This document shows positions 1-7,025 of a stretch of 13,772 bases of DNA, in pieces. The stretch is from contig CAZGJQ010000050.1 in NCBI GenBank assembly GCA_964525815.1, positions 1-13,772 on the forward strand. The letters are read 5' to 3'. Both the position numbers and the translations under genes were made by a program. The notes beneath the pieces are model-generated. The model was not told where the DNA came from, did no database searches, and was given only the letters and a program-made list of their open reading frames with translations. Within the stretch, counting starts at the first letter, position 1, and each line of letters starts with the position of its first letter. This stretch comes from UBA1049 sp964525815 (GTDB lineage Bacteria; Bacillota; Clostridia; Oscillospirales; CAG-382).

Positions 1-7
1 CAGTCAT
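1..7 (-). CDS. Probable start of a further operon gene, cut by the window edge
   Basis: On the minus strand an ATG at 7-5 overlaps the stop of the preceding small gene in an ATGA arrangement. A GGAGGTGG-like ribosome binding site lies a suitable distance upstream, inside the end of that gene. Only two codons are visible, so nothing can be said about the product. Translational coupling of this kind occurs elsewhere in this operon, which supports the call. Confidence 0.35.
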
Positions 8-225
8 GCCGCCACCTCCGCTTTTAGCTTGTTGATAAGCATTTCCGGATCGATGCTCGTCAGAACTCCAAACCAGCCAGAACGGAAGAACTGTTCAATA
101 CACCTGCGCTCATACTGTGCCAAGCGATTGTTGGGATAATGGGAAAGGGTGCGCAGCGCTTTGCGGTAATCCTTGACCGCCTGAAAAATTATGGCGTTAG
201 CTAGATTATAATAATTGTCGTTCAT
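4..225 (-). CDS. Small conserved phage hypothetical protein (73 aa)
   Basis: A 73-residue acidic/basic mixed protein with no signal peptide or membrane segment. The ATG at 225 is preferred because an AAGGAG site lies about 10 nt upstream; the GTG at 234 would sit almost on top of that site. The N-terminal half (ANAIIFQAVKDYRKALR) looks like an amphipathic helix and the C-terminal half has an FFRSGWFGVLTSID stretch. I recall similar small proteins beside VRR-NUC genes in Firmicutes prophages, but know of no function for them. It is the last complete gene of the minus-strand replication operon in this window, separated from the VRR-NUC gene by 92 nt. Confidence 0.7.
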   Translation of the reverse strand: MNDNYYNLANAIIFQAVKDYRKALRTLSHYPNNRLAQYERRCIEQFFRSGWFGVLTSIDPEMLINKLKAEVAA

Positions 226-284
226 ATGGGACACGCTCCTTATTTTTTATTTTCCAAAGAAGCAGTGCCGCATTGTTAGCGTTG

Positions 285-314
285 TATATATAAAGCACAG
301 ATGCGTTGATTCAA
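285..314 (-). promoter_or_regulatory. Weak candidate promoter upstream of the 73-aa gene
   Basis: On the minus strand TTGAAT (314-309) and TATATA (290-285) are separated by 18 nt, about 60 nt upstream of the small gene. Both hexamers match the sigma-A consensus only partly, so this could be an internal promoter of the operon or chance in AT-rich sequence. No terminator-like hairpin is seen in the same 92-nt gap. Confidence 0.25.
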
Positions 315-317
315 ATA

Positions 318-602
318 TCATTGCAGGGAGCCGTTTATAACAGCTCGCACCTCATCCACTGAGCGGACGACTGAAACGGTACCGCCACAGGAGAGGATTT
401 TACGAATAGTTGCTTCTTGCAGTTTTGTTGTTTTGCCTGTGGATGTTTTCACCTCAAAGGCAAAAAATCTGCCGCCAATACAGGCGATGATGTCCGGAAT
501 ACCCGCTGTGCCATATATACCGCCGTGTTCTTTCCAGGCAAAGCACTCGGGTATGGTCCGTAGGTAACCGAGGATTTTGTTTGCAATGTATTTTTCGGAC
601 AT
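318..602 (-). CDS. VRR-NUC domain nuclease (94 aa)
   Basis: A stand-alone VRR-NUC protein, a virus-type member of the PD-(D/E)XK nuclease superfamily. The catalytic signature is visible: GIPDIIA with Asp37, then FFAFEVK with Glu50 and Lys52, followed by Gln62 in the TKLQ segment. The family includes the nuclease domain of eukaryotic FAN1, and stand-alone phage versions are known to cut branched DNA such as Holliday junctions. The 94-residue length is normal for a phage copy. The start at 602 has an AAAGGA site upstream. The gene follows the primase-helicase gene after a 156-nt gap. A role in resolving or processing replication/recombination intermediates is inferred from the family and context. 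Confidence 0.88.
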   Translation of the reverse strand: MSEKYIANKILGYLRTIPECFAWKEHGGIYGTAGIPDIIACIGGRFFAFEVKTSTGKTTKLQEATIRKILSCGGTVSVVRSVDEVRAVINGSLQ

Positions 603-758
603 GTGTTTTCCTTTCCGTTACCCGTTACCTCGTTACCGCCGTTTTTATAGGTTCGTATATATTTACATGTGTATATACGCGCATACGCATATGAAAGAAA
701 AAATAAAACTTTTTCCGCGTAGCTATAGAATTTGAGGTATTGAGGTAACAAGTAACAT
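603..758. other. Non-coding gap with Pu/Py-alternating tract and GTTACC repeats; candidate origin/control region
   Basis: This 156-nt gap between the primase-helicase and VRR-NUC genes holds three CGTTACC copies (616-622, 623-629, 631-637). On the far side are GGTAAC/AGTAAC copies in the opposite orientation (745-757) and a perfect tandem TTGAGGTA repeat (732-747). GTTACCTC at 624-631 and GAGGTAAC at 742-749 are an 8-bp inverted pair. Between them, 664-693 alternates strictly pyrimidine/purine for 30 nt, a composition prone to Z-DNA and easy unwinding, next to an A/T-rich run (694-712). Iteron-like repeats, an unwinding-prone tract and a neighbouring primase-helicase gene make a replication origin possible. 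A regulatory leader is the alternative. Confidence 0.4.
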
Positions 759-3320
759 TTAAAGAGGGTCAATTTCTGTGATTTCAAAGCCACCAACGTC
801 GCAGCGCGACTTGAGCGTCGTGTAATCGAGCGTCCATACCTTGCGGAGCTCTCCGCCGATTCGCTTCGGTTCGTTGCTGCCGATAAAAAAGTCGCAGTGA
901 AGCAGCTGCTTTTTAAATTGTGCGTAGGTCAGAACCTCACCGCAGATAGCATAATCCTTACGGTATTTCGTGTAAAGGTCATAGACATGGTTAAGCCACA
1001 GGCACAAAACCGTTCCGTCCTTATCAAAGGTGTAATCGACCTTGGGGTCCAGCTTCATGCGGGACATAATTTCTAAAGTCTGTTCAATTATGCTCCTGTT
1101 GTTTGTGCCACCGTCAAGCAAATATTCCTGCGCCGCATATTCAAGGTACTTCCGACACGATTCCCTTCCGAACGGAAACACCTCCGACCATGAAAGACCG
1201 AGAAGACCGCACAGCTTTTCAAGCAGACATATCCCGGCGTAGCAGCAAGCAAGATTATTTATAATTCTTGTAGGCAGTTCCTTTGAAAATATACTGAGGG
1301 CTTCTTCATACCATTTGAACGCTTCGAGGGAGGTCGTTCCAAGCGCCGCATCCAGTAAACCGCGCCCAAAATCTCCAAGCATATCGGAATTTACACATAG
1401 GCGCTTGAAGGAATTTCGGTATTCTGCATTTTTGAGATCTTTTTTGGAAAACAACAGCTCGATACTGCGCTCCCTGACAGCCGCTTCATCGGCCGATTCC
1501 TCGCCGGCAACAATCAGCGGTGCGAGAAGCTCATAGCTGACGGTTGTCTGGTCAGCGCGTCCGCGAAGTCCTTCATGCCCGTCGTAGCTGTCTCGGAAAT
1601 GGTTATACAGTGCGTTTAGCTTCGTTCTGTCGATCTTGGAGGGCTTAAATTCGTCGAGCGGTTGAGGAACAAGGTTTGAGGATGCGGAATCCTTCATCAG
1701 TGTAAATGCTGTCACCTGACCCGCCGCCGTAACCTTCGTTCTTGAAAATATCGGTAGGATAACCCGCTCTAGAGTATTACTCTTGCCGCTTCCGGCTTCA
1801 CCCACAAGAAACAGGTGAGGGAATTTAACACCCTCTTTACGGAGGTATGGCTTGATAAGGCAGCCTGCGCACCATGAGAGCACGGATATCGCTTTGGCAG
1901 GTTCGTTGTAGGTCATCAGCCATTCACCGAGTTTTTGAAGCGCGTCCTTTTTTATCGGGTCACAGGACAGAATTGTACAGCCGATGCTGCGGTATTTTTC
2001 AATCTGAACAATATCTTCAACCACAATTCCGCCCGCTTCTACTGCTCCTTCTGAAGATACAAACACATTACGTCCGCCGTATTCATAAATACCGAGGGCT
2101 TTGACACCGGTTTTGGTCTGCCATTCCATATCGGAAATGTAGCCCTTGAGCAACTCAAGATCCCCTTCTGAGCCAAGATAACTGAGGGCAATGGTGCGGC
2201 GGTTTAGTATGTTCTTGAATTTCTGTAGGTTGGAAAAGTCAGTGGTCATAAATGTCTGACGGAATATCTCACCGCGTACAGTTACAAGATCGGCAGTGAT
2301 CTGCGTTTCATCATCCGACACAATCATCTCCACCGGTATGAAGATAAAGTTTGTAATGGGGTAAATATTCTCGCCTTTGGCTCTGAAATACCTGCATTCA
2401 TGTTCGAAGATTGCCGAATCGCCGCCGGGTGAATAAACATTCTCAGTGCTTTCACAAGCCTTATTCAGTGTTTCTTCGCCATAGGTCGCACCGCTTGCAT
2501 GATGGCGCTCATCCCACTTTTTACGGTATAGTGCCGAACGGCGGAACAGTCTGTCCATCTGCTCGCGGTTTTTACCCGACCAGAATGCCAACTTACAGCA
2601 CAACGACAAATCCGCTTCCGATTGGCTCGAAAAAACATCCTGCCATTTTCCGTCCCATAGAGATGAGAAGGTTTCTCCGTCGCCTGATGAACATGCCTTT
2701 TCAATAATTTCCTCATCCGATAAGGCAATAGACATCGTTTTTTTCTTGGACTTCGCTTTTTTCTTATTTTTCTTTGGCGGTCGGATATAGGTTTCATGTA
2801 TCCATGCGAGAGTACCTTTGTCTTCGGATATGGTTTCCGGCGCGCCTTCAATTTTTTTACCAGTCATGGTGAAATAGCGTAGATTATTATACATCTCAAC
2901 GCCCGTTGATGCATTTTTACTGCCGCCGTGCGGCATTTCACCTTTGAAAAACAAATGAATCCCGGTGCCGGAAGGCGAAAACTCAGCATAGGTCGGTTGC
3001 TTTTCGAGTATGGCTTTGGCAATATCACTCCATATACCGCTTTTCTTATCATAGCAGTGGTCAATATCCACTCCGACAATTCCACACTCTTTTGTGAACA
3101 TGAAACCTATTCCCGTATAGCCGTAGCGGTCGACGGCATCAGCAGCGGTGGCGTAATCCGTCCATGTTTCGGGCTTGTTGGAGGATGCCGCCTTTCCTGT
3201 AATAGGATTGAAGGGTACTTTTTTATCCTTGCCGCCTTGTTCTCCGCCGCGCACATTATCGGGAGTCAGCCGCCAGCACACCCATTGCTTCTTTTCAGTC
3301 AACTCCTTCGGAAAATTCAT
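759..3320 (-). CDS. Primase-polymerase/helicase fusion replication protein (853 aa)
   Basis: A large replication protein with an N-terminal archaeo-eukaryotic primase-polymerase domain and a C-terminal P-loop helicase-like ATPase. In the first about 180 residues the metal-binding pair is visible as VGVDIDH (Asp85, Asp87), followed by SPSGTGIH (116-122) and RYFTMTG (148-154), the usual motif order of the phage NrS-1-like polymerase group. A lysine-rich linker (183-194) leads to a helical middle region of the primase C-terminal type. The ATPase shows Walker A GEAGSGKS (507-514), an LDEF Walker B-like motif (555-558), a LIVAGEE strand and an arginine pair near 617-619. The ATG overlaps the upstream stop by ATGA and has a GGAGGTG site. 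It likely primes and unwinds phage DNA. Confidence 0.85.
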   Translation of the reverse strand: MNFPKELTEKKQWVCWRLTPDNVRGGEQGGKDKKVPFNPITGKAASSNKPETWTDYATAADAVDRYGYTGIGFMFTKECGIVGVDIDHCYDKKSGIWSDIAKAILEKQPTYAEFSPSGTGIHLFFKGEMPHGGSKNASTGVEMYNNLRYFTMTGKKIEGAPETISEDKGTLAWIHETYIRPPKKNKKKAKSKKKTMSIALSDEEIIEKACSSGDGETFSSLWDGKWQDVFSSQSEADLSLCCKLAFWSGKNREQMDRLFRRSALYRKKWDERHHASGATYGEETLNKACESTENVYSPGGDSAIFEHECRYFRAKGENIYPITNFIFIPVEMIVSDDETQITADLVTVRGEIFRQTFMTTDFSNLQKFKNILNRRTIALSYLGSEGDLELLKGYISDMEWQTKTGVKALGIYEYGGRNVFVSSEGAVEAGGIVVEDIVQIEKYRSIGCTILSCDPIKKDALQKLGEWLMTYNEPAKAISVLSWCAGCLIKPYLRKEGVKFPHLFLVGEAGSGKSNTLERVILPIFSRTKVTAAGQVTAFTLMKDSASSNLVPQPLDEFKPSKIDRTKLNALYNHFRDSYDGHEGLRGRADQTTVSYELLAPLIVAGEESADEAAVRERSIELLFSKKDLKNAEYRNSFKRLCVNSDMLGDFGRGLLDAALGTTSLEAFKWYEEALSIFSKELPTRIINNLACCYAGICLLEKLCGLLGLSWSEVFPFGRESCRKYLEYAAQEYLLDGGTNNRSIIEQTLEIMSRMKLDPKVDYTFDKDGTVLCLWLNHVYDLYTKYRKDYAICGEVLTYAQFKKQLLHCDFFIGSNEPKRIGGELRKVWTLDYTTLKSRCDVGGFEITEIDPL

Positions 3321-3742
3321 TTCTGAAACACCTCCTCACATTGATTGGTGAAGTATCGGACGGGGATGTTTCTGCGCTTGGCTTTCTCGATTTCCACTGA
3401 CATACCTGCCGTAACAGTTGCACCGAACACCCATAGTTCGGCGCACTTGCTCATTAAAACCATACCAAAAAATATACCGAGGCTTCGCTCCGCGGGGTTT
3501 TTGTCGTCCATAAACTGCGGGAACAGCAGATGCGGTGCAAGCGGAATGTAGTTTTTCTTAACGGCAAACGCACTGTAACGGCGAGCATTTGCCGTATTGG
3601 TTTTGATATCGCCCGCATATGGAGAGCATATGAATACAAGCGGTCGGAAAGGTTTTTTCTTAGCCTCACGCTCAATATTGCTAAGAGCTTCATAGGCTGT
3701 CGGATCGTAATAGCCCTCTATGTTATATTTGTTAACACTCAT
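3317..3742 (-). CDS. DUF4406/nucleoside 2-deoxyribosyltransferase-like protein (141 aa)
   Basis: The protein has the features of the DUF4406-like group, related in fold to nucleoside 2-deoxyribosyltransferases. A beta strand VFICSPYAGD leads into an Asn/Arg helix, then APHLLFPQFMDD, a GIFFGMVLMSKCAELWVFG stretch and TAGMSVEIEKAKRRNIPVRYF with the Ser-Val-Glu that resembles the catalytic Glu region of that fold. The ATG at 3742 is chosen over upstream alternatives because GGAGTGA lies 7 nt before it. The start is 4 nt after the polymerase stop, and its own stop overlaps the next start by 4 nt. A role in nucleotide or modified-base metabolism is inferred only from the fold; activity is unproven. 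Confidence 0.75.
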   Translation of the reverse strand: MSVNKYNIEGYYDPTAYEALSNIEREAKKKPFRPLVFICSPYAGDIKTNTANARRYSAFAVKKNYIPLAPHLLFPQFMDDKNPAERSLGIFFGMVLMSKCAELWVFGATVTAGMSVEIEKAKRRNIPVRYFTNQCEEVFQK

Positions 3743-3746
3743 ATGG

Positions 3747-5669
3747 TCACTCCATTTCCGCCATTTCTCCGAAGCTTGCACCATATGCGGCTTCTGCTGT
3801 AATCGGCACATCAAACTCGGGAAAAGGCTGTATTTCCATGCAGGTTTCTATGAATTCCACCGCATCTGACAGCTCGTTTGCGGGAATTTCAAAGACCAGC
3901 TCATCATGTATCTGCAACAGCGGCTTTAGCCACCGACGTTCTTTTATTCCGGCAACAATCCTACCCATAGCTAGCTTGAGAATATCGGCGGCGGTACCTT
4001 GAACTGGTGTGTTCAGCGCACAGCGTTCTGCAAACGACCGCTTGCCCCAGTCCCTGGAGCGCATTCCGATAAGGTATCTACGGCGACCGAGCCAGGTTTC
4101 TACAAAGCAGGTCTGTGCAGCACGTTTTTTAGTTTCGTTTTGCCATCGCAATAGTCCGGGATAACCGGCTTTCAGATTGGCAATGATTTTCTCGCATTCA
4201 TCCAATGAGGTGCTTAGTCCGGCTTTGAATTTTAGTGTTCTCTGCAAGCCTCCGGCGAATAATCCGTAGAACACGCCGAAGTTACAGTTTTTCGCTATTG
4301 TTCTGCGTTCTTTATAATGAGGTTCATTCTTATCAATTGCCGTTTCAAACGGAATATTGTAAATAACAGATGCGGTCTGACCATGTATATCTCCACCTGT
4401 GCGGTAGGTTTCAAGCATCTTGGAATCTTTACAGTAAAATGCACCGACTCGAAGCTCAATCTGTGAAAAGTCGAGGGATAGGATTAGCGAACCTGGAGAA
4501 GCAACAATAAAATTGCGCACTCCCACAGGATCGTTATCCCTCCGCGGGCAGTTTTGAAGGTTCGGATTCCGAGAAGCAAACCGTCCGGTTTCGGTACCGA
4601 GTGCCATAAGGTCGGGATGAATACGCCCGGTTGCCGGATTTATATGCTGCAAATAACCATCGATATAAGTGCTTTTGAGCTTTCCCCATTTACGGTATTC
4701 CTGTACAAGATCAAACAGCCGCGTCAATTCGGGCTTGTTATCGGTACACCATTCGCGAAGCATTATCATCGCTTGGTCGTCGGCAGCTTCCTGATACTTT
4801 TGGGTCGTTTTCAGCACCGGCAACCCGAGGTCTTTGTATAGATACTGTTTGAACGCCGATGTCGAAGCGTTCGCTCCGATATTTACACCGCCTGTTATCG
4901 TGTCGATTTCAGTACGAATGGCGGTCAGCTTTTCACCTGCTTCCACCTGCTTTTGGAGCATCTTTTCCTTGTCCATCGGAATACCGTTGTATTTCATCAT
5001 TCCCACATATATGGCTGTCGGCGATTCCCCCTTTTCAACAATTTGGCGGTGCTTGGGCAGAAAACGATCAAACCATTGATTGAAGTGATGATACAGCCGA
5101 AGTGTATAGTCCGAGTCGGCACAGGCATAGCGCATGGTTACCTCATCCTGCGGACTCATTTCATCAAAATGTCTTCCGCCTGTCACGGAAGCAAAATCGG
5201 GCATTTCGGCACCGAACATTGAAGCGGCGAGCAGCTTTAACCCGCTGTCGTGAAGGTCGCGAAACTCCCACTTGCTTTTCAATGTTAGCTGTGCAGCCGC
5301 AATGGTGTCATAACAGGGCTCGCACAAAACAATGCCGAGAGCGTATAAAAACATCGCTTCAAAGGAAAGGTTATGCGCAACCTTGATAACATCGGAGTTT
5401 TCGAACACAGCTTTACGCAGGCATTCCATAACCTCATGAGGCTCCGCTGTATTTTTACCGTTCAAATGCATAAGCGGCAGATAGACAGCGGTGCCTTCCG
5501 AAACAGACAGGCTCACTCCTGCAATGTGCGACTTGTGTGCGTCAAGCGCGGCTTTAGATTCATCACGCCATTTGTTGTCGGGAGCGGTTTCAAAATCAAA
5601 TGCAATTATTTTTGCTCCATCAATATATTCGTGTATTTCTTTGGGGGTATATATCGTTTTATACTGCAT
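3747..5669 (-). CDS. polA: Family A DNA polymerase with 3'-5' exonuclease
   Basis: The replicative polymerase of the element. The proofreading domain is intact: Exo I DFE (25-27), Exo II AHNLSF (98-103) and Exo III YACAD (181-185). The polymerase motifs are also intact: motif A LDFSQIELR around Asp400, motif B from Arg456 and Lys460 to FGVFYG (464-469), and motif C HDELVFE (588-594). There is no 5'-3' exonuclease domain. The 640-residue length therefore fits phage polymerases rather than the host PolI of about 850-900 residues. A GAGAGGAGC site precedes the ATG at 5669. It lies between the Cys4 protein gene and the DUF4406-like gene in the replication operon. Family A membership and catalytic competence are clear; phage origin is inferred from context. 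Confidence 0.96.
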   Translation of the reverse strand: MQYKTIYTPKEIHEYIDGAKIIAFDFETAPDNKWRDESKAALDAHKSHIAGVSLSVSEGTAVYLPLMHLNGKNTAEPHEVMECLRKAVFENSDVIKVAHNLSFEAMFLYALGIVLCEPCYDTIAAAQLTLKSKWEFRDLHDSGLKLLAASMFGAEMPDFASVTGGRHFDEMSPQDEVTMRYACADSDYTLRLYHHFNQWFDRFLPKHRQIVEKGESPTAIYVGMMKYNGIPMDKEKMLQKQVEAGEKLTAIRTEIDTITGGVNIGANASTSAFKQYLYKDLGLPVLKTTQKYQEAADDQAMIMLREWCTDNKPELTRLFDLVQEYRKWGKLKSTYIDGYLQHINPATGRIHPDLMALGTETGRFASRNPNLQNCPRRDNDPVGVRNFIVASPGSLILSLDFSQIELRVGAFYCKDSKMLETYRTGGDIHGQTASVIYNIPFETAIDKNEPHYKERRTIAKNCNFGVFYGLFAGGLQRTLKFKAGLSTSLDECEKIIANLKAGYPGLLRWQNETKKRAAQTCFVETWLGRRRYLIGMRSRDWGKRSFAERCALNTPVQGTAADILKLAMGRIVAGIKERRWLKPLLQIHDELVFEIPANELSDAVEFIETCMEIQPFPEFDVPITAEAAYGASFGEMAEME

Positions 5670-5696
5670 ACTGGCTCCTCTCGTTATAGCGGCGCG

Positions 5697-5730
5697 CTTG
5701 TCCTATAACATAAATCTGTTACAGGACAAG
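5697..5730. other. Intercistronic hairpin upstream of the DNA polymerase gene
   Basis: CTTGTCCT (5697-5704) pairs with AGGACAAG (5723-5730), and inside it TAACA pairs with TGTTA across one mismatch, leaving a 6-nt loop. The hairpin fills the 73-nt gap between the Cys4 protein gene and the polymerase gene. Neither strand carries a clear T-run right after it, so it is not a standard terminator. It may instead be an RNA processing site, a stabilising structure or a translational control element. Confidence 0.5.
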
Positions 5731-5742
5731 CCACCGTTTTGT

Positions 5743-6492
5743 TTACTTCAGCGGTTCGATAACCTCTCCCGTTTCTGGATCTACATTCTCCTCACTTAAC
5801 TCGACTGAGGTTTCGGTATCATAACCGACCTTTGTGCTGTAAGCCTTGACCTGCTCGGTAAGTCCGGAAATAAGGGTGAGTTCTTCAGCAGTAAGAATGC
5901 GGTCGACGGCAAACTGTGCCTGGGAGTAAGCAATACCGCTGTTGTTAACCGCCTTTTTTAAAGCAAATCGGGTTACCACGGCGTTGGATTTCTTCCCCTT
6001 GGAGAGCAAACGCATGATGTAGCGGGTAAAGTCCTTGAGGGAACCTGTCGGCAAAGATAGAATCATCGGGAAAATCTCTCCCTCGCGCAGAAGATAAATG
6101 CGGCGGCGGTTCTTACAGGCTTTCGACCCGTTTTCGCCCGAACCAAATTGATTGTACGGGCAGACAGCACAGTTGCCGCCGGGATTGCCTTCGCCCGTCA
6201 CTCCGTCGAAGCTGCCGCAGTCGGGAGGATTTGAGCCGCCCGTATACTTATCTGTGTAATAGGCATAAAGCGGATGATGGTGCAGAATCACTGCGGAGAA
6301 CTCTTTGACGGCTTCCGGCTCGTCAGGGTTCTCGCCGGGGATTTCAAAGACGGTCGTTCCGGCTGCCGGAATCTTAATGCGTTCAAAGCTGCCGGAAAGT
6401 CCGGAAAGCTCCTCGGAAAGCGCATCGCTGAGATTAAAGTCTTTCAGTGCCATAAACGCGCTGTTTGTAGTTGTGATTTCATTCTTTTTCAT
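5743..6492 (-). CDS. Cys4 phage protein, possible single-stranded DNA-binding protein (249 aa)
   Basis: No named family can be assigned with certainty. The protein has four cysteines spaced as a likely zinc site: Cys92, Cys108, Cys111 (CAVC) and Cys126, set in a Gly/Asn-rich loop (TGEGNPGGN ... FGSGENGSKACKNRR). A basic patch and beta-rich hydrophobic segments (RIYLLREGEIFPMILSLP) follow, and then an acidic C-terminal tail (about residues 231-249, SEENVDPETGEVIEP). A zinc-stabilised beta core plus an acidic tail recalls phage single-stranded DNA-binding proteins, and the position just before the polymerase fits. That function is inference. An AGGA site about 10 nt upstream supports the ATG at 6492. 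Confidence 0.75.
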   Translation of the reverse strand: MKKNEITTTNSAFMALKDFNLSDALSEELSGLSGSFERIKIPAAGTTVFEIPGENPDEPEAVKEFSAVILHHHPLYAYYTDKYTGGSNPPDCGSFDGVTGEGNPGGNCAVCPYNQFGSGENGSKACKNRRRIYLLREGEIFPMILSLPTGSLKDFTRYIMRLLSKGKKSNAVVTRFALKKAVNNSGIAYSQAQFAVDRILTAEELTLISGLTEQVKAYSTKVGYDTETSVELSEENVDPETGEVIEPLK

Positions 6493-6517
6493 AGTATTTT
6501 GTTCCTTTCTTTATTAC

Positions 6518-6570
6518 GAGCCTTGCAAGTAACAAGGTTCTGGGGTACCTACTCCAAATCTTTGATTTGG
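6518..6570. other. Two small hairpins in the gap before the Cys4 protein gene
   Basis: The 94-nt gap between the coiled-coil protein gene and the Cys4 protein gene contains two inverted repeats. GAGCCTTG (6518-6525) pairs with CAAGGTTC (6533-6540) with one imperfect pair and a 7-nt loop. CCAAATC (6554-6560) pairs perfectly with GATTTGG (6564-6570) around a TTT loop. No T-run follows on the minus strand, so termination is unlikely. They may set mRNA stability or expression of the downstream gene. Confidence 0.45.
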
Positions 6571-6586
6571 CAAGTGGGTCAGTTTC

Positions 6587-7009
6587 TTATTTGCGGACTG
6601 CTTTGCGCACGCCCACGGTGGTTTTTTCAAATACATTGACCAGCCCATTAAGCCAGTCGGGAATGGCGTCATCATTTTCGGAAATCTGCTCATTGACAAA
6701 AGCGGAAAGGGAGTTTGCATTAACCGTTTCGTAAATGAGATTGCCGAATCCCTCTGTTCTTAGTGCGTTGAACAGATCATCCTTGCGATCTGGGGCAGCA
6801 GAAGCTCGGGTGGCGGTAGTCAGGCAGAACATAACTCCGGCGCGGGTAAAATTCTGCGTCTCGGTTTCGGTCATAAGCTGTGCCAGTTCGTAATCAACCT
6901 CATCAATCTCAGAATTAAGGGCTTTGAGGCTCTGTTCGGCTTCCTTTTTCTCGTCGCGCAGTGCCTTTAAACGGTCTGCAAGGTTGAACATTCTTTCTGA
7001 ATCAATCAT
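6587..7009 (-). CDS. Coiled-coil phage protein of unknown function (140 aa)
   Basis: The first about 50 residues form a heptad-like, highly charged helix (RLKALRDEKKEAEQSLKALN and on), predicting a coiled coil. The C-terminal half is compact and contains ETVNANSLSAFVNEQ and IPDWLNGLVNVFEKTTV, a pattern I recall from small proteins near recombination/replication genes in Firmicutes phages. There is no signal peptide or membrane segment. An AAGGAGG site precedes the ATG at 7009. It sits between the SNF2 helicase gene (16 nt away) and the Cys4 protein gene. A helper role in replication or recombination is possible from position; the sequence alone does not show a function. Confidence 0.72.
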   Translation of the reverse strand: MIDSERMFNLADRLKALRDEKKEAEQSLKALNSEIDEVDYELAQLMTETETQNFTRAGVMFCLTTATRASAAPDRKDDLFNALRTEGFGNLIYETVNANSLSAFVNEQISENDDAIPDWLNGLVNVFEKTTVGVRKAVRK

Positions 7010-7025
7010 GGGAATCCTCCTTCGT

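Noticed and set aside
616..757. Short GTTACC repeats considered as a CRISPR-like array
   Set aside because: Units are 6-8 nt, unevenly spaced and in both orientations, with no repeat/spacer regularity and no cas gene nearby.
449..796. A minus-strand open frame spanning the gap between primase-helicase and VRR-NUC genes
   Set aside because: It overlaps the 3' end of one real gene and the 5' end of the other in a different frame, and its product is low-complexity and Lys/Tyr rich without family features.
2928..3326. A 132-codon plus-strand open frame opposite the primase-helicase N terminus
   Set aside because: It mirrors the codon structure of the primase motifs on the other strand and has no start signal or known domain.
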